Positions 12,175 through 25,441 are shown, numbered from the stretch's first letter. The stretch is DNA of 64,000 nt from Orbilia blumenaviensis (GCA_036872755.1 JAVHNS010000004.1:186001-250000); one strand, 5' to 3'. Numbers and translations: made by a program. Notes: a model not told the origin generated them from the sequence alone.

Positions 12175-13766
12175 AGATTATAATAATAATACGATACCCT
12201 CGGGATGATCTCTGGAGAGTTCCATTCCGGACTTTTTGACTTTCGGCTCACGTGTGTTTTCGAGCGATTTCTTTCGGCGAGGTTGGCTTTGGATATTCTT
12301 TTGATGATACGATGGCTTATTGTTTTACGTTGTTGATTCCTTTCGTTTCGGCTTCCTCCTTTTTTTTTTTTTCTTTTTTTTTTTTTCCCTTTACAAATAA
12401 TCATTACAAACACAAATAATTTGTTTCGGTGCTTTTTCAGTCATTGCTTGATCAATCCTTCACTTTGCAATTGTCATGCGCGCAGCTGAAGATCACTCCT
12501 TTCTGTTTATTCGTCAATGGCCGTGCACGGCTATGACTCTTCTCTTCTCTTCTCCTTTTGGGGGATGCTGCTATATTTCCTGTCTCGCCTTGCTCTTTGT
12601 GGCATCTTAACATACCCCGTGCTTTATTGGGCAGCATAGTTTTTTTTCTTCTTTTTCCCCTTCACACCAACATTATGGCGGTTTTTGGTTTGGCTTTTGG
12701 CGTATATCTTCTACATGGTGCTTGACGACGGGTCTTTTATACCACTTGGGTGTTTTCATGGCGGGAGTTTTGAACGGCTTTTGATGATGATTGAGATGAA
12801 AGACTTGGAAGAATCATACACTATACCCCCCCTTTTTTAGTCCTCTACCACTTTCTTCTCTCATCCTTCATGCTTACCTGTTTCCTCTTTGCTGGGCCCT
12901 CTCGATATTGTAGGGGCCTTGGTTTTCGTTGGTTGTTTATTTAGCATCTCTAGGGGTTCTAGACTGGTGTTCTGTTTTCGGAGTTTGGGAACCTTGAGGA
13001 CGAGATGCCCCTTTCCCCTCTTTCTATTCCTCAGTATATACAAAAAAAAACTTGACGGCTTCAAGTTGGTTGGGGTGCATCTAGTTGCGAAGCAGGAAAT
13101 GCATTTCCATGTCCAACGGTCGAGCAGATTATAAGAATCTTACAAACAAAATAGAATTACAGAGCGGGTTTCGAGAGAGCCTTGGTCAATTTTAGAGGAC
13201 TCTCTCACCAACATTGAAACCCCATTTCAAAATATCGTTTCTGAGATCTCATATATCTAGTAAATCACTTTGTAGTCATCGCCATGCGTGCTATTTTTCT
13301 TCTTTTATTTTTTAAAAAAAATAAAAATAAAAAATAATACAAAAAAGTAATTAACAACAATCAGAAAATATCTGTGACAACGTTGTTTGCAGGCCTAACA
13401 TAACTGGCGGGCTCGTGAAACTGTAGGCTGGTCTCGAAGGTTCCGCGATGTTCTTGTTAGCTGTTGAAGCAATAGCTATCGCTGTTAATAACTCTAGGAT
13501 CCAGGACTATTTGCAATGTTAGCTATCAAGGCTGTTATTGTTGTCGTCCAAGGCATACCTAGATGTATCCCACCAGCTTGCCTAAAGTGTGCCTGAACTG
13601 ATGCACGAAACCCTGTCGCAACCGTACCACAAAGAGTCCAGCCTCGTTCTGTTGCCCATTATATTAATCCCCCTCCAACAAAGACACCCTCAACATCGCC
13701 GCATCATTAACTATACCTCCCAACGGCGCGCCTCGAGGTCCTCCCCACCTCTCCGAGCTCCACACT
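12175..13766. other. Intergenic region, AT- and T-rich
   Basis: It contains T-rich tracts (about 12360-12388) and an A/T-rich block (13300-13350), and probably the 3' UTR of the upstream gene and the promoter of the next. I see no supported coding region. Confidence 0.5.
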
Positions 13767-15791
13767 ATGGCCACCAGAAGCCGCCAGGAACCCGCAAGCG
13801 CGCCCACGGGCAAGCTAGCTCCCTCGCTCGCCAGAATCGTTTCAGGGACTTTTGGAACTGAATCCATGTTTCAACGCCCGCTGCTTCGTATCGTTAAGAT
13901 TCAAGGCATATCCATGATCGCTGGCCCTCGCACCAACCCTGAAGATGAAACAGAGCCTCAGGAGGGCGATACGCTGTTTGCCTATCGACTCTTCCTAACA
14001 GACGATCAATATGTTGTTGCAGGTTAGTAGTTATCCCTCCTATTGTTTGATATTTTAATCTTACGCTGTATTTTGGGGCCATAATGTATGGATTTTTCCC
14101 TTTTTATATTTTATTTTCCATTTTATTTTGTTTTCCTGGTGTTAGTTTGATCAATGCGATTAAGTAATTCCGACTGACTAACTGGCTGGTGATGCCTCTT
14201 ATGCTTGCCGGTAGCTGTCCTGGATCCCGTGCTCCACCCGCTTGTCCATGACAAGATCCTGACTGGTCCGGGAACTTATGTGACCCTAACGGACTTTGAT
14301 GTCCGGACGTCGCCCAAGAAGGCTGCGACGGGCAAATTTACAAGGTAGAAGACATATATTCCCATTTTTAAATTTACTTTATTTCTATTTCTATTTCTTT
14401 TCTTTTCTTTTTCCTTTTGCTTTTGAAAAGCCACTTTGAGGATGCAGACATCTAATATACGGAACAGGTTCCTGAAAGTCCGAAAGCTCGATGTTGCCTA
14501 CTCTCCAGGAATCCAGTTCCACCCTGAAAACGCAGATGCAGATGGAGACTATGTTATGAGTGGCAACGGCCAGACAATTGCGCGGCCTAGAACCCCGCAC
14601 CGGGAAATCCAGGGCATTCCAGAAGATGAAGAAGAGGAAGAAGAAGATGAGGTGGTAGTAATCAAGCAAGAAGCCGCGTCTTCCCAACTCACAGCTGATT
14701 TCGGACTAGACGGAACTCGAGATCGAGAGATTGATGACGACGAAAGTGATTATGGACTAGACGCTGATGAGGAGGAAGATCTATCCCAGTTAGAACCTCG
14801 TGGGTATGTTCCCATGGGATCACAAGATTCAACGCCAGATAGCTTCGCTACGGCGGACGAGCGGCCTCAGTCGCCGGATGATATGTTTGATGAGCTTGAT
14901 GACTTTACGGAAGAAGAGATCTCGTTCTTAGTGGAACCAAAGGTGGCTATGAAGAGGGAGGTTATTGATTCAACATGCAAGTCCGTTCAGAAACAGAAGA
15001 TAGCAGAGGAAGAGAAGCTAAGAATGGGGGGTGAGATGGGAGGGAAAGGATTAAGGAATAGCACGAAAAATACGAATTACCTTTTGGGCGTACAACCAGC
15101 GCAGAAGGTGGCACAGCCACTGTATTACGGGAAGGAAAATAGTTGGGCAGAGGGGGCTTCGAGCGAAGCAAGTAGCTCGCAGGGGATATCTCGATATTCC
15201 TCGCCCCTCCCACGGCAGGATCGAGGATTGTCACCAGGCCCGCCTACGAATACTACACCATTTTCAATGGGTCCGAGCAGCCCAGTGCCCCTCACCCCTC
15301 AGAAACCTCTAAGACAACCTCAGCCCTTCAGCTCCCCATCATTCCGGTCACCACCACCGCAACAACAACAGCCGCGCCCCATTGTCCTCACAAAGCTCGG
15401 AGACTTAACCAAGATGCCATTGAAAAGCAAAGTCGATGTCTTAGCTATCATCGATTCAATCGATGATAAGACTATCACCCGCTCGATTGGCATTAAGCGG
15501 GATATGCACTTATTGGACCCGACAGTTAACAGGAGCGTATGGCTGTCGGTATGGGTAGATGCCGCTATTTTCAAGCCTCCAAGAGGAAGTTTGGTCCTGT
15601 TTAGAGGACTGACCGTCCATAAATTCGATACCCGAAGCCTGAACGCCTTCAGTGAGGTTGCAAATATGGTTTGGCATATCATTGAGCCAACTGAAGAGAT
15701 GGCTCCTGGCGCGAATGAGATGAGGGAGTGGTGGAGGCGAAAGACGGTGGAAGAGACCTTCAGGAACTTTGGGGTCAGTGACGAATATTAG
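13767..15791 (+). CDS. OB-fold-like protein with acidic, disordered middle
   Basis: Exons 13767-14022, 14215-14344 and 14467-15791 give about 569 residues with consistent frames. The N-terminal part (residues 18-140) has the short strand-rich pattern of an OB-fold: MFQRPLLRIVKIQGIS, TLFAYRLFLTDDQYVVAGAVLDPVLHPLV and GTYVTLTDFDVR. The middle is acidic and then Pro/Gln-rich, with several acidic repeats such as DDDESDYGLDADEEEDL. The C-terminal block (about residues 440-569) is again strand-like, with VLTKLGDLTKMPLKSKVDVLAIID, RSVWLSVWVDAAIFKPPRGSLVLFRGLTVHKFD and SLNAFSEVANMVWHI. It resembles the RPA/Pot1-type nucleic-acid-binding OB-folds of fungal proteins that lack a standard name. Nucleic-acid binding is an inference from fold appearance, not from a diagnostic motif. 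Confidence 0.8.
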
Positions 15792-17049
15792 GGCGACAGT
15801 CTTGTCTTTGGTTCGCGATTCGATAAGTTATTGCTGGCGGATTAGCGAATATTCTTATTTATTTTTTTTCTTCTCTCGTTGTTTGAAGGTATACACATTT
15901 TGAGTAGCGTTATTAGGCGTCAAGTTTTGCATTTGCTCTTTGCCCTTCTATTTTGTCTTTTTTTTAAATCTTTTTATTTCCCTTTGAGTCGCAGTTTATT
16001 CACGGCGTCAGAATCAGCAAATCACTGAAAATGAAGCATTATTATGTATGGTCATGCATAGTCAAATCCCATCAACAGAGCATAAACTAAATGGCATTCC
16101 GGCTTAATTGTGACCACTGTGAAAAAGTCTGTTCTGCACCCCATCGCGCTACCGAGAAAGAATTAGAGAGAAAAGACCCAGTTACGCGAAATGTTAATAC
16201 TAATACTTAGTATTGAAATTTCATGCATTCTATCCTATCAGACAACTGGAAGCCGTCGATAGGTGATGATGAAGATTTCGCGTGGATGAGGTGGTTGAAG
16301 AAAGGAAGAAAAAAAAGAAGGAAGAAGAGAGGAAGAAAAGGGCAGGGAAAATTCGTTAATGATGCCGGACGCTAATCCGCCGTGGCAGCTCGGCTCGGGG
16401 CACATGGGCAACCCCTTATCGATAACAACTTCAACTCTCCAGGGTCATATTTATGAACCCACCTGGAGAACAGTTAAAAACGGGCAGAAGAAGCCGAGGA
16501 ATCGGTCGCTTGATCAAGCGAATGGCGATTTTTTGATAAAATAACTTTAATTGATGTTTCTGTCGGTCGAACGCCGGAATCACTAGTCTATATATTAAAT
16601 CTGGTTGATACGTGGTGGGGTGGATGCATATGGCGGCCTCGAGACGAGAGCATGGAGGCCATGAGCTCGCGCTCGAAGGGGGTGTGTGACAGTCTGCAGT
16701 CGCCCACGACCCCAGATTGTCAGATCCATGCTATCAATCCGAACTAGCTCACTCATTGCCCTCAACAATTGATATCATATATGCCTATCGCTCGGTGCTA
16801 TGATATAATCTTGTCCTTTTCCCTCCCCACTCAAGTTCTAAGCTTCCCCGGATCTAATTCAAATTCCCCGCATACACTTCTTTAAGGCTTTTTTCAAGTC
16901 CAATTCCTTCATATACATATGCATATATACATATAACACCGATTCTCGCATTTTGTATTTGAGGCGCGGATTGGAAATTGTGAATTCTTAATATAAAGTT
17001 GGCTTCATATTAAGGCACCGAATTCAACGAGAAACAAACTATCCACGAT
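15792..17049. other. Intergenic region, promoter of the FGGY kinase gene
   Basis: A gap of 1.26 kb with purine-rich (16300-16345) and AT-rich (16900-16940) parts. No supported coding region was seen. TATATACATATAAC near 16925 is a possible TATA region about 120 bp before the next start. Confidence 0.4.
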
Positions 17050-19305
17050 ATGTCCGACCCAAAGAATACCTTCGCCGTTGGGGTAGATGTTGGCACCGGC
17101 AGCGCAAGAGCTTGCATCATCGACTTCACCGGTGAACTTCTGGCCGAAGTCTCCAAAGAAATCAAGACATGGAACCCCAAAGCTGACTACTATGTAAGCG
17201 CAATTGTCTCCTCGGGTTATAAGGGAATCTTAATTATATATACTGAGATTATAAAAAAAAAAAAAAACTTTCAGGAACAATCGACAACAAATATCTGGGA
17301 GTCAATATGCTATTGTGTCAAAGCATGTCTTACAAAAGCCAATGTTGACCCTTCGCGGGTTACCGGTATTGGATTCGATGCAACTTGTTCGTTGGCGGTT
17401 TTGAGCGAAAGTACGGATAGACCGGTGTCTGTGGCCGGTCCCGATTTTGAAGAGTATGAACGAAACGTCATTTGTAAGAACTTTCCGCTTTCTTTTTTTC
17501 TTTCTCCCTGTTCTGTTATTCGACTAGAATGCTAATTGTCGGCTTAAAGTATGGATGGATCATGTAGGTGTCGCATAAAACTAGGCCGCCGATTACAAGC
17601 GCCGGTGTAATATATTAACAAAAATTACACAGCGCTGCCCCGAGGAAACCGCCTCCATAAATGCGACGAACCACAAACTTCTTAAATACGTCGGCGGCAA
17701 AATGTCAATTGAGATGGAAATCCCCAAAGTCCTGTGGCTCAAGAACCACATGCCAACCGAAAAATTCCGAGACTGCAAATTCTACGACTTGGTAGACGCG
17801 CTAACACACATCGCCAGCGGGAAAGAGACCCGTAGTTTCTGCTCCACGGTTTGCAAACAAGGCTATGTGCCCGTTGGTATTGACGGTAGTGTGAAAGGTT
17901 GGCAGGAAGATTTTCTGAATAGCATTGGTTTGCCGGAATTGGTTGAAGACGGGTTCAAGCGGATGGGAGGTGTGCATGGCGAGGTAAGTAATTCTAGGCC
18001 CAAGACTATATATATCCTCCAAGCCCACCAGAAGCGTAGTTCAGGATCATGATTTGTTGTGTTATTATATTGACTAGTATGCAAAGACTGGGACTATATT
18101 ATCGGCAGGCGAGTTAGTTGGTGGGCTATGTGAGGAGGCAGCGGAGCAACTGGGTTTACCAGTGGGAACAAAAATTGGAAGTGGTGTTATTGATGCCTAT
18201 GCCGGTTGGGTTGGTAAGTCAAATATGTGAAACGTCAACGAAAAAAAAAAAAAAAAAAAGGCGCTTTTATTTGGTGTGTGAGAACTTGACGATGTTATAT
18301 ATAGGAACCGTTGGGGCGAAAGTCGAACTACACGAGCCTCTTCTTGACGAATCGATACCAAACAATAGTTTGGAACAAGCGTTCACTAGATTAGCCGCCG
18401 TTGCCGGAACATCGACATGCCATCTTGTTATGTCGAAAGATCCAGTGTTTGTACCCGGGGTTTGGGGGCCTTACCGAGATGTTATCCTCCCAGACTTCTG
18501 GATGGCGGAGGGCGGCCAATCAAGTACAGGTAGCTTACTGAATCATGTCTTAACGACCCATCCGAGTTATGCAACTGCAAAAGCACAGGCGACAGAGAAG
18601 GGGCAAAGCGTATACGAACTCTTGAATACAAGACTAGAAGATTTGAGAGTGGAACAAGGGGCGCCGACAATCAGTTATATTGCGAAGCATATTTTCTTTT
18701 ATGGCGATCATCATGGAAACCGAAGGTGCCTGAGCCCCTCCTCTTCCTTCTCCACGAGTGAATAACAATCGTTAGGCTAATAATCGCTTGTGTTCGCTAG
18801 TCCAATCGCCGACGCCACTATGCGGGGTTCCATCATTGGCCTAAGCATGGATACTTCGGTGAACGACCTAGCTCTTCAATATTATGCCGCAATGGAATTT
18901 ATTGCCCAACAGACCCGCCATATCATCTCTGCAATGAACGACTCTGGCCACACCATCAAGACTATATTCATGTCTGGCGGGCAGTGTAGGAATCCAATCC
19001 TAATGTCGTTGATAGCCAACGCTACGAGATTGCCTGTCGCTATACCGCGATACATTGATGCGGCAGTAGTACTTGGCTCCGCGATGTTAGGAGCTAAAGC
19101 TGCTAGTGCCGATGCAAGTGGAAAAACGGAGGGCCTATGGGGGATCATGGATAGATTGTCAAAGCCTGGAAAGATGGTCGAGGTTACCAAGGACAAATAT
19201 GAACTTGCCTTACTGGATGCAAAGTATAAGGTTTTCCTGCAGATGAGTGAGGACCAACAGAAATTCAGGAAGAGCATTGATGCAGAGATCCATGGCTGGA
19301 AGTAG
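17050..19305 (+). CDS. FGGY-family carbohydrate kinase (D-ribulokinase-like)
   Basis: ATP-dependent pentulose kinase. The closest family seems to be the eukaryotic FGGY/YDR109C group, whose human member phosphorylates D-ribulose. Seven exons: 17050-17193, 17275-17473, 17550-17563, 17633-17983, 18078-18213, 18305-18725 and 18801-19305; total 589 residues, the usual family length. Visible motifs: N-terminal GVDVGTGSARACIIDF (phosphate-binding), GIGFDATCSLAVL, WMDHR assembled across the 14-nt exon 3, INATNHKLLKYVGGKMS, GSGVIDAYAGWVG, and the FGGY signature region FMSGGQCRNPILMSLIANAT with AAVVLGSAMLGA after it. All frames join without a stop. It is presumably cytosolic, as no targeting signal is seen. 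The substrate (ribulose versus another pentulose) is not proven by sequence. Confidence 0.93.
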
Positions 19306-20009
19306 TAGTATGCCTGGATTGGATATACGAATATAGCTATAGATATTAGTGGCGTAGACGTTGTATCTGTCGATAGTGTTGGGATTGTGGTATTTATTTA
19401 CAACATTTTCAACACCTCCAAGACAGGCAACGAATGCGATTGACCAGGTCAACAAGGGGGCATGTATTAAACCATACTTTACGACACACTAACAAGTTGG
19501 ATGAATTGGATAATTTTTTTGATTCCCATAAGCCAGTTATTTCCCATGTCGGTCGCAACCCGCACACCTTCCATTTATAATTGTTCCCATAGTCCACAAG
19601 TCTGCGCTTCCAAGCAATTCATGGGAACGTTAACAAAAGAAACACCATAGCACTGTGGGTATTGCCATACCCATTGTATACAATATCGCTCACAATCCAA
19701 TAACCCATTATCCCAGAAACTATATCTAGTGTAGTTGTTATTCATAACTATATGCCATTCCTAAGAGGATTAGCATTTAAGACATAACCTAGATAACTGT
19801 TAGATTGATGGTTACACTTACCCAATGGCGGAAGCGACTTCCCGCCTCGTGTCTCATACTCCCACGCACGTATATCCCGCATACAAATCCGCATAAACCA
19901 TCTAAGACCGATAAGACGAATTAGCAAAGGCGCCACAGTTTATGGGCTTGGATACTACTATCAGACTTTTGGAGTTTCATCAATCGCTCGTCATCCGTAA
20001 GATATATCT

Positions 20010-20046
<37 letters not shown>

Positions 20047-20319
20047 TAGATATGGAGAAACCCTATTCCAAAACCCAGTTAGTCTCAAGTCTTCCACCGC
20101 GAGATATTTTCTTATTTTCCCTAGACCAGGGTGGAAGAGGCTCTGGTGGGTCTGGTAGGTAACGTTCATGGCCGCAGAATTACCTGGTATCGTCGTCCTA
20201 GTGCCAAGTGGTACGACTTCCTTCTCATTGGTCGTCTCGAAGGTATGTTTGTCTAGGGGTATTAAGCCAGCCGGTCCTCTATTCATTGCCAAAGACATTG
20301 GCGGTGCGGACAAAGACCC
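19306..20319. other. Intergenic region with a 32-nt poly-T tract
   Basis: 3' flank of the kinase gene. A T32 run occupies 20012-20043. An open frame on the minus strand runs through this tract as a Lys run and continues upstream. I could not support it as coding. Confidence 0.4.
20012..20043. repeat. Poly-T homopolymer (32 nt)
   Basis: Uninterrupted T run. Length is uncertain, as such tracts are error-prone in assemblies. Confidence 0.9.
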
Positions 20320-20877
20320 TCAGCCAGTAGTGCAGGGATCCATTTCAATTTTCTTCCTTCTTGAAAGCGTGTCAGGATCATGGCCCTGCCGACGAGCAAT
20401 ATATTTCCATTTTTCATCGTACAAAAAGCACGCTGCCCGTTGTAGTCGTTTGGTCTTGTTTATCCAAAGGTTCGCTCTAAGGTTAAGAGGATGCATGATC
20501 TGGAGAATATCTCCGTTATACTCATCCCATGGATGCTCATACTCCTCGAAGGCGGGTAGGTCTGGCATGAAAGTATGGCGACTACGCGCGTTTCTCCTTA
20601 TGGAACGACTTGATGCTAACAAAGAATACATAATCAGAAAGCGGTTACGGAATGGGAGGCACTGAGCGAGTTATTGATATCAGGATATATCATTTAAACA
20701 TCTCAAAAAAATTCCAGAGGGGGGCAAGTTGGTGCCCCCTTCTGGTTCGGAGCTGATTTCAGAACCAGGAGCTAGAGACTCCCTCCTGGCTTCCTCTCGA
20801 ATTTGATCGTTCTCATGGATCGCGACGGACCCACGCCGTGCGCTCTCAATACTACTCCGGAGGTGACCTCGTGGCAT
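20320..20877 (-). CDS. Orphan two-exon hypothetical protein
   Basis: I do not recognise this protein. A model with exons 20877-20700 and 20615-20320 (intron of 84 nt, GTTTAA donor, CTGAT branch-like site, TTAG acceptor) gives 157 residues. Exon 1 is hydrophilic (MPRGHLRSSIESARRGS, then acidic and Ser-rich). Exon 2 is more globular, with HTFMPDLPAFEEYEHPWDEY, ILQIMHPLNLRANLWI and ACFLYDEKWKYIARRQGHD. The aromatic and acidic make-up is unlike the neighbouring noncoding frames. The reading frame also stays open in the same phase beyond the stop at 20320-20322, so a longer or decayed gene is possible. A plus-strand frame overlaps it but looks compositionally random. The gene lies next to a transposon-bearing island. 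Confidence 0.4.
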
Positions 20878-22599
20878 GGGAATTTTGGTATCGAATTCCC
20901 CTCAGTCGTTCCCCGTCATAACAGTGAGTAGATCGTCATAGTTATCTCGTAGAATCGAGGTCAGTAGTGGGCGCATTATCTTGGCCTTTAGGCCTTTTTG
21001 AGGCCATCTTTATTTTATTGCGGTGTGTATCCGATTGTAATGTTGCCTTGACAGAGATGCCTTCGATGGATAGGATTTGAAGGGATTGCGAGGTAGATGC
21101 TTTCCCCGGGCCCCTCGGCAACGGTTCATGATGATGAATTTAAATTAGTCCCTTTTATCATCTTGCTTCTAATATAATTTGTATTTACGTACGTGAATAT
21201 TTGAATTATAATGTTGGTTTCATTTATGACCGTGATATTCGTGCCAATTGACTTCCCAAGCAGATCAAGGTGCTGGCCGCTGTCGACATATATCGATATC
21301 TACTTTGTTGTCGTCTACAAAATGCAACAATACCAAGATATATTTGTACCTTTTTATAATCCTTAAAATGCAGGTATACCTTCGATATGGCGCTCCAAGT
21401 CTTGATTAATCGACCGCCATTGGAGAGAATAAACGAACGACTCAGAGCCTACGGTACGTCTACCGAGTTACCTTGCAATTAACTAGGTACCTATACCATC
21501 GGTCACGTTTTTTTTCGATCTGCAGGGCACAGCACTGCAACTTGCAACTGCAATAACCGTACATGAGCATGCAACAGAGCAATTGCAAAGGCATAATAAT
21601 GATCAGATGCAGGTCTCGGTTCGAGAGACAATTGCCAACCCGACGTCCGACAAACCCTGTACAAGCAGCTCCAGGCCTACGCTGCGCCGCTACGTGAATT
21701 GGGACACTATAGTACCTTTGGGGGTTTTTTTTTTTTTTTTTTTTGTGCACATTAATTTAATTTGTTACCAGAAATAATGGTAAGACAGGCAGACAGCAAC
21801 TAGTATTGCAGTGCAGCGCAGCGCGTGGTGCAATGGGCTCGGAAAGGGTCCAATCGATCGTGTTTTACTTCGCATGAACGACACTCGAGACGAATAACGT
21901 AGTCTTATTTTTGGTGTGTTAACATTAGCGGTGTCTAGCTTCTCCAGAAGTAGCCATCTCTATATCTAGCGGTCTTGATCTTGGTCTCGAACTCGACCAC
22001 CAATAGTTTGATTTTTTTTGACTCAAACTAGCCACATATATAAAGTTTAACGAGAAACAACTGTTGAGCTGTTTCAACTTGCAATTGAAATAGTATTGTG
22101 ATCGGACTTCGGTTCCACTTGATCGGATGACCGTTACAATTGTAATACTCGATCCAAAGCTAGCCAGAGAGTGGTATTTCACCGGCTTCGAACTGGCAGA
22201 GGTCAGATGATGTATATGATCATGGGCAAAGCTAAGCTTAGCTAGCTGGCAGGTAATGACTTAGCTATGTGGCTAAGTGATTGGATGTCTTTCATGCTGA
22301 CTGTCATGATCATGGCCTTGGACTGTATAGTACTAGGCCAAAAGTGTGCAGGTAATTAGCTTTTTTTTCGTGTCAAACCACGCGTCGTCTTTTACACCAC
22401 CTTGCAAAATTTCATTTTTTTGCTACCAATTCGTATTAAATTAAATGAAAACGATGCTTGTCGATCTGGATGTCATTCAGCATGCACGCAAATGTAACCA
22501 CGAACTTTCGGTCCTTTAGAGAGGCATTATTTTGGGTGTCTATCAAGTGACGGAGAGCGTGATGGCTACCGCACACCATACAAAAGTGCCCTTTAAAAC

Positions 22600-23660
22600 C
22601 GTTGAAACTTTCTTGTATAAAATAAAAAAAATGAAAACTGTTTATGTTACTTGTTGAAAGGGATGCTTATAGAAATATATTATTATGTTTAAATGGTGAG
22701 TTATTTGTATGGTATTGCAATATTTTTTCAAAATTTGTAAGGATTTTTTGAATGATATTAATGTTGGATTTCCTGATATTTAATGGTTTATAGTTTGTTT
22801 ATTTTATTGTATATTTGTTGTTGAAAATATTAAAAAATAAAAGGTAAAGAGGAGATTTCTTTTAATTGTTAAATAAGCGTAAGTTAGATTGAATTGGGTG
22901 AAGGTATGTTGCCATTTAATGTCAGAAGACTGGAAGTGGTGGATATGAAGTGATGAATGCTGGATTGAGCGATCTGGTGACCCTGGCAATGCCTGGGTCT
23001 TTTGAAGGCTGGATCAGAAATGAAATCCAAAATTGATTAATCTATATTGTAAACATGGAGATGTTAAAGTTATAATTTGGGCTTGTTTTACAGAAGAAGT
23101 AAAGGGTTTTTTTTATGTAATTGAGGGTAATGTTAATTAATATGTTTATTGTGATATTTTGGAGGAATATTTTTTTTAATTTTATATTGAAATTTTTGAA
23201 ATTTTGGATGAAGTTTTATTGTTTATGTAAGATAATGCTTCATTATATATAGTTTATTTTATTAGAAATTGGTTGTAGTTTTTTGGGATTGATGTAGTGG
23301 ATTGGCTATTGTATTTTCCTGATTTTAATTTAATAGAATATGTTTGGGTTCTATTGAAAGATGCCCTTTACTGTAGGGTGCTTGGATTAAAATATATAAA
23401 TAATGAATTTGAAGTAATTGAGTTAATTTGAATAAATATATAAGAAACATAGGTGGATCTTGAAGAAGGATATTTTTGGAATTTTTGTTGTTTAATGCTT
23501 TGATGTATTGAAGCTGTCATTACAGTTAAAGACTGGTACACAAAATATTAATAATTTTTTTAGATGAAAATATAGGTATTTTTTTTTTTTGTTATGTAAT
23601 TTTAAAGCTGTATGAGGTGTGTGTTATTGTTTTTTTTGTAAATAAAATAATTTACTTTTT
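22600..23660 (+). pseudogene. RIP-type Tc1/mariner transposase relic
   Basis: A roughly 1-kb AT-rich block whose plus strand still reads as a Tc1/mariner DDE transposase between about 23069 and 23552. Recognisable pieces are IIWACFTEEVKG, a DNAS block preceded by a stop, NWL-stop-FFGIDVVDW, DFNLIEYVWVLLKDAL and VKDWYTKY. In the family these correspond to the catalytic QDN...PDLNPIE...W region. Most stops fall where the family has Gln (CAA/CAG to TAA/TAG), and Pro/Ser positions read as Leu/Phe. That is the C-to-T pattern expected of repeat-induced point mutation. Upstream of 23069 the frame is scrambled. I could not define terminal inverted repeats or a TA target duplication, so the borders are approximate. 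Confidence 0.8.
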
Positions 23661-25441
23661 TTGCGTTCGTGTTGCGAAATCGATTTTACCTTCAGACTTT
23701 TGGCACGGAGCTATATCAGACCCTGGGCACCGTACTACCCCAGGCTTCGACCCATCGTGGACAGACTATGCATGACAGATTGTGTTGTCACAACCGCAAA
23801 ACAAAATATTCTGCTGTCAAAAAATCTTGGGTTGAGTGGGCCGGAGGAACACAGGATTCTATTCGAAGAGAGGGAGAGCTCGGTCCAGCAGCGAGTCGAG
23901 CTACGTTATTATTACGCTACCACACTGGCACTTACCGACTAACGAGTTGACTCGACTGACAGCTTTTTCGCACTTGCATAGCCGTTCGAATCACTTTTCT
24001 TCTCTGAGGCAAAGCCATCAAGCTGGTGGCCGTGAAGCTTGGTCCAGAGCTTGCAGTGCAGTGGTCGTGGGCAAAAAGCTAAGGACAATGCAATGGGCAA
24101 TGGGCAATGGAGCTACCCTGGTCTGGCAATTAGAGCTTAGGATCGGATCAGATTAGGAGCTGGCAGCTGGCATGAACAAGGGTCCCGTTTCTGACATGGG
24201 AGAAAGTGCTGCTCGCCACAGCCTCTGCTTCATGCAGCCACTGTCACTCAACCACAGGGTTCTACCCGGACGTTGGTCTGCAGCTGCTAGCCAGCTGCCG
24301 TGCATTAGCTGGCTCTAGGATCTTGACTCTAGGATCGAGCAATCGAGCAGGACATTGCATTTGCAGGATTGTACTGCAGTAACTGCAGAGGAAGGGCCTC
24401 ATTGCATCGCCATCGATGGTATTACCAATTGCAATTGCCATTGCGTCCGATCCTCTGACCGCCGGTCAGCTTTAGTCGGAAGCAAAAACACGTCGAGTAT
24501 CGTTTCTGGTGACATCCATCCGGCATCTGGTAATTTAATTGATGGTCATATCGTCACAGTGGAGCGAAATAGGACTCTGCCGCGGAACCCACCTCTGTGC
24601 CGTCTATACAGCTACAGATCTTACCGTCTACCGTCTACAGGCTTAAAGAAAAGACCTTTTTCGTACAATCAATGTTATTCATAGACGTTTAGGTGCATGC
24701 ATCATTGAATATTTGAATACGTAGCCATAAAAGAAAAAGCCTGTGCTGAATGTCTCCACTGCCGTCTCGCCGGCTGCAGCCGGTCGGGGGATTTTTGTGT
24801 CTCTCTAGCAAGCCACTAGCCGTGTTAATAGTCAACTAATGATCAATTGAGGAACTGTAGCACGATAAATGTCGAATATCGTCAAAGTGGCCATGATATT
24901 TCGCTATCGATAGGGTAATCGATATGTTTCTGTAGCTAAGAGCTCGTAAGCTCAAGGGTACAGCTTGATGGCAAGCTACCTTCTGGCCGCAAGTTAGCGC
25001 CCTATAGAGATCAAAATGCAGCTCCAAAGCTCCCCACCAATAGTGCGTCTCCACCGTACTAAACCCTTCAATCCTGTCGACTACCTGACAGAGAATAAAG
25101 TTGCACGCACATCCTGGGGTACCCGGTACAAGCTATAGCAGATGGCATAATGTAAATAATCCGCGCTTGGCCGGACGCTTTCACCATAGAGTTCTTCAAC
25201 GAGCACACGGGCGGGCGTCTACAGAAGACATGTAGACGTTATGGTCTTGTTTTGCCCAGCACAACCGAAGAATTGCCCGATTAGTTTTCTGGTTGCCTCT
25301 TCTGTCTTAACATCTGGCGCTATTTGAACACAATAACTCCACCCTGAGCACCCGAGCTTGTTATTCCGAGCCGATGAGGACTGGTGTTACCCTCCGGATT
25401 TCCGGGGAATATGAATATTGTACAGATCCTTATTTGGACTC

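Noticed and set aside
11831..12208. Second open frame (125 codons) overlapping the orphan gene at 11535
   Set aside because: Although long, it cannot be joined in frame to the first exon, and its C-terminal half is Ser/Thr/Met-rich filler.
20168..20665. Plus-strand 165-codon open frame
   Set aside because: It is antisense to the better-looking minus-strand gene model, rich in Arg/Ser/Cys runs, and has no domain.
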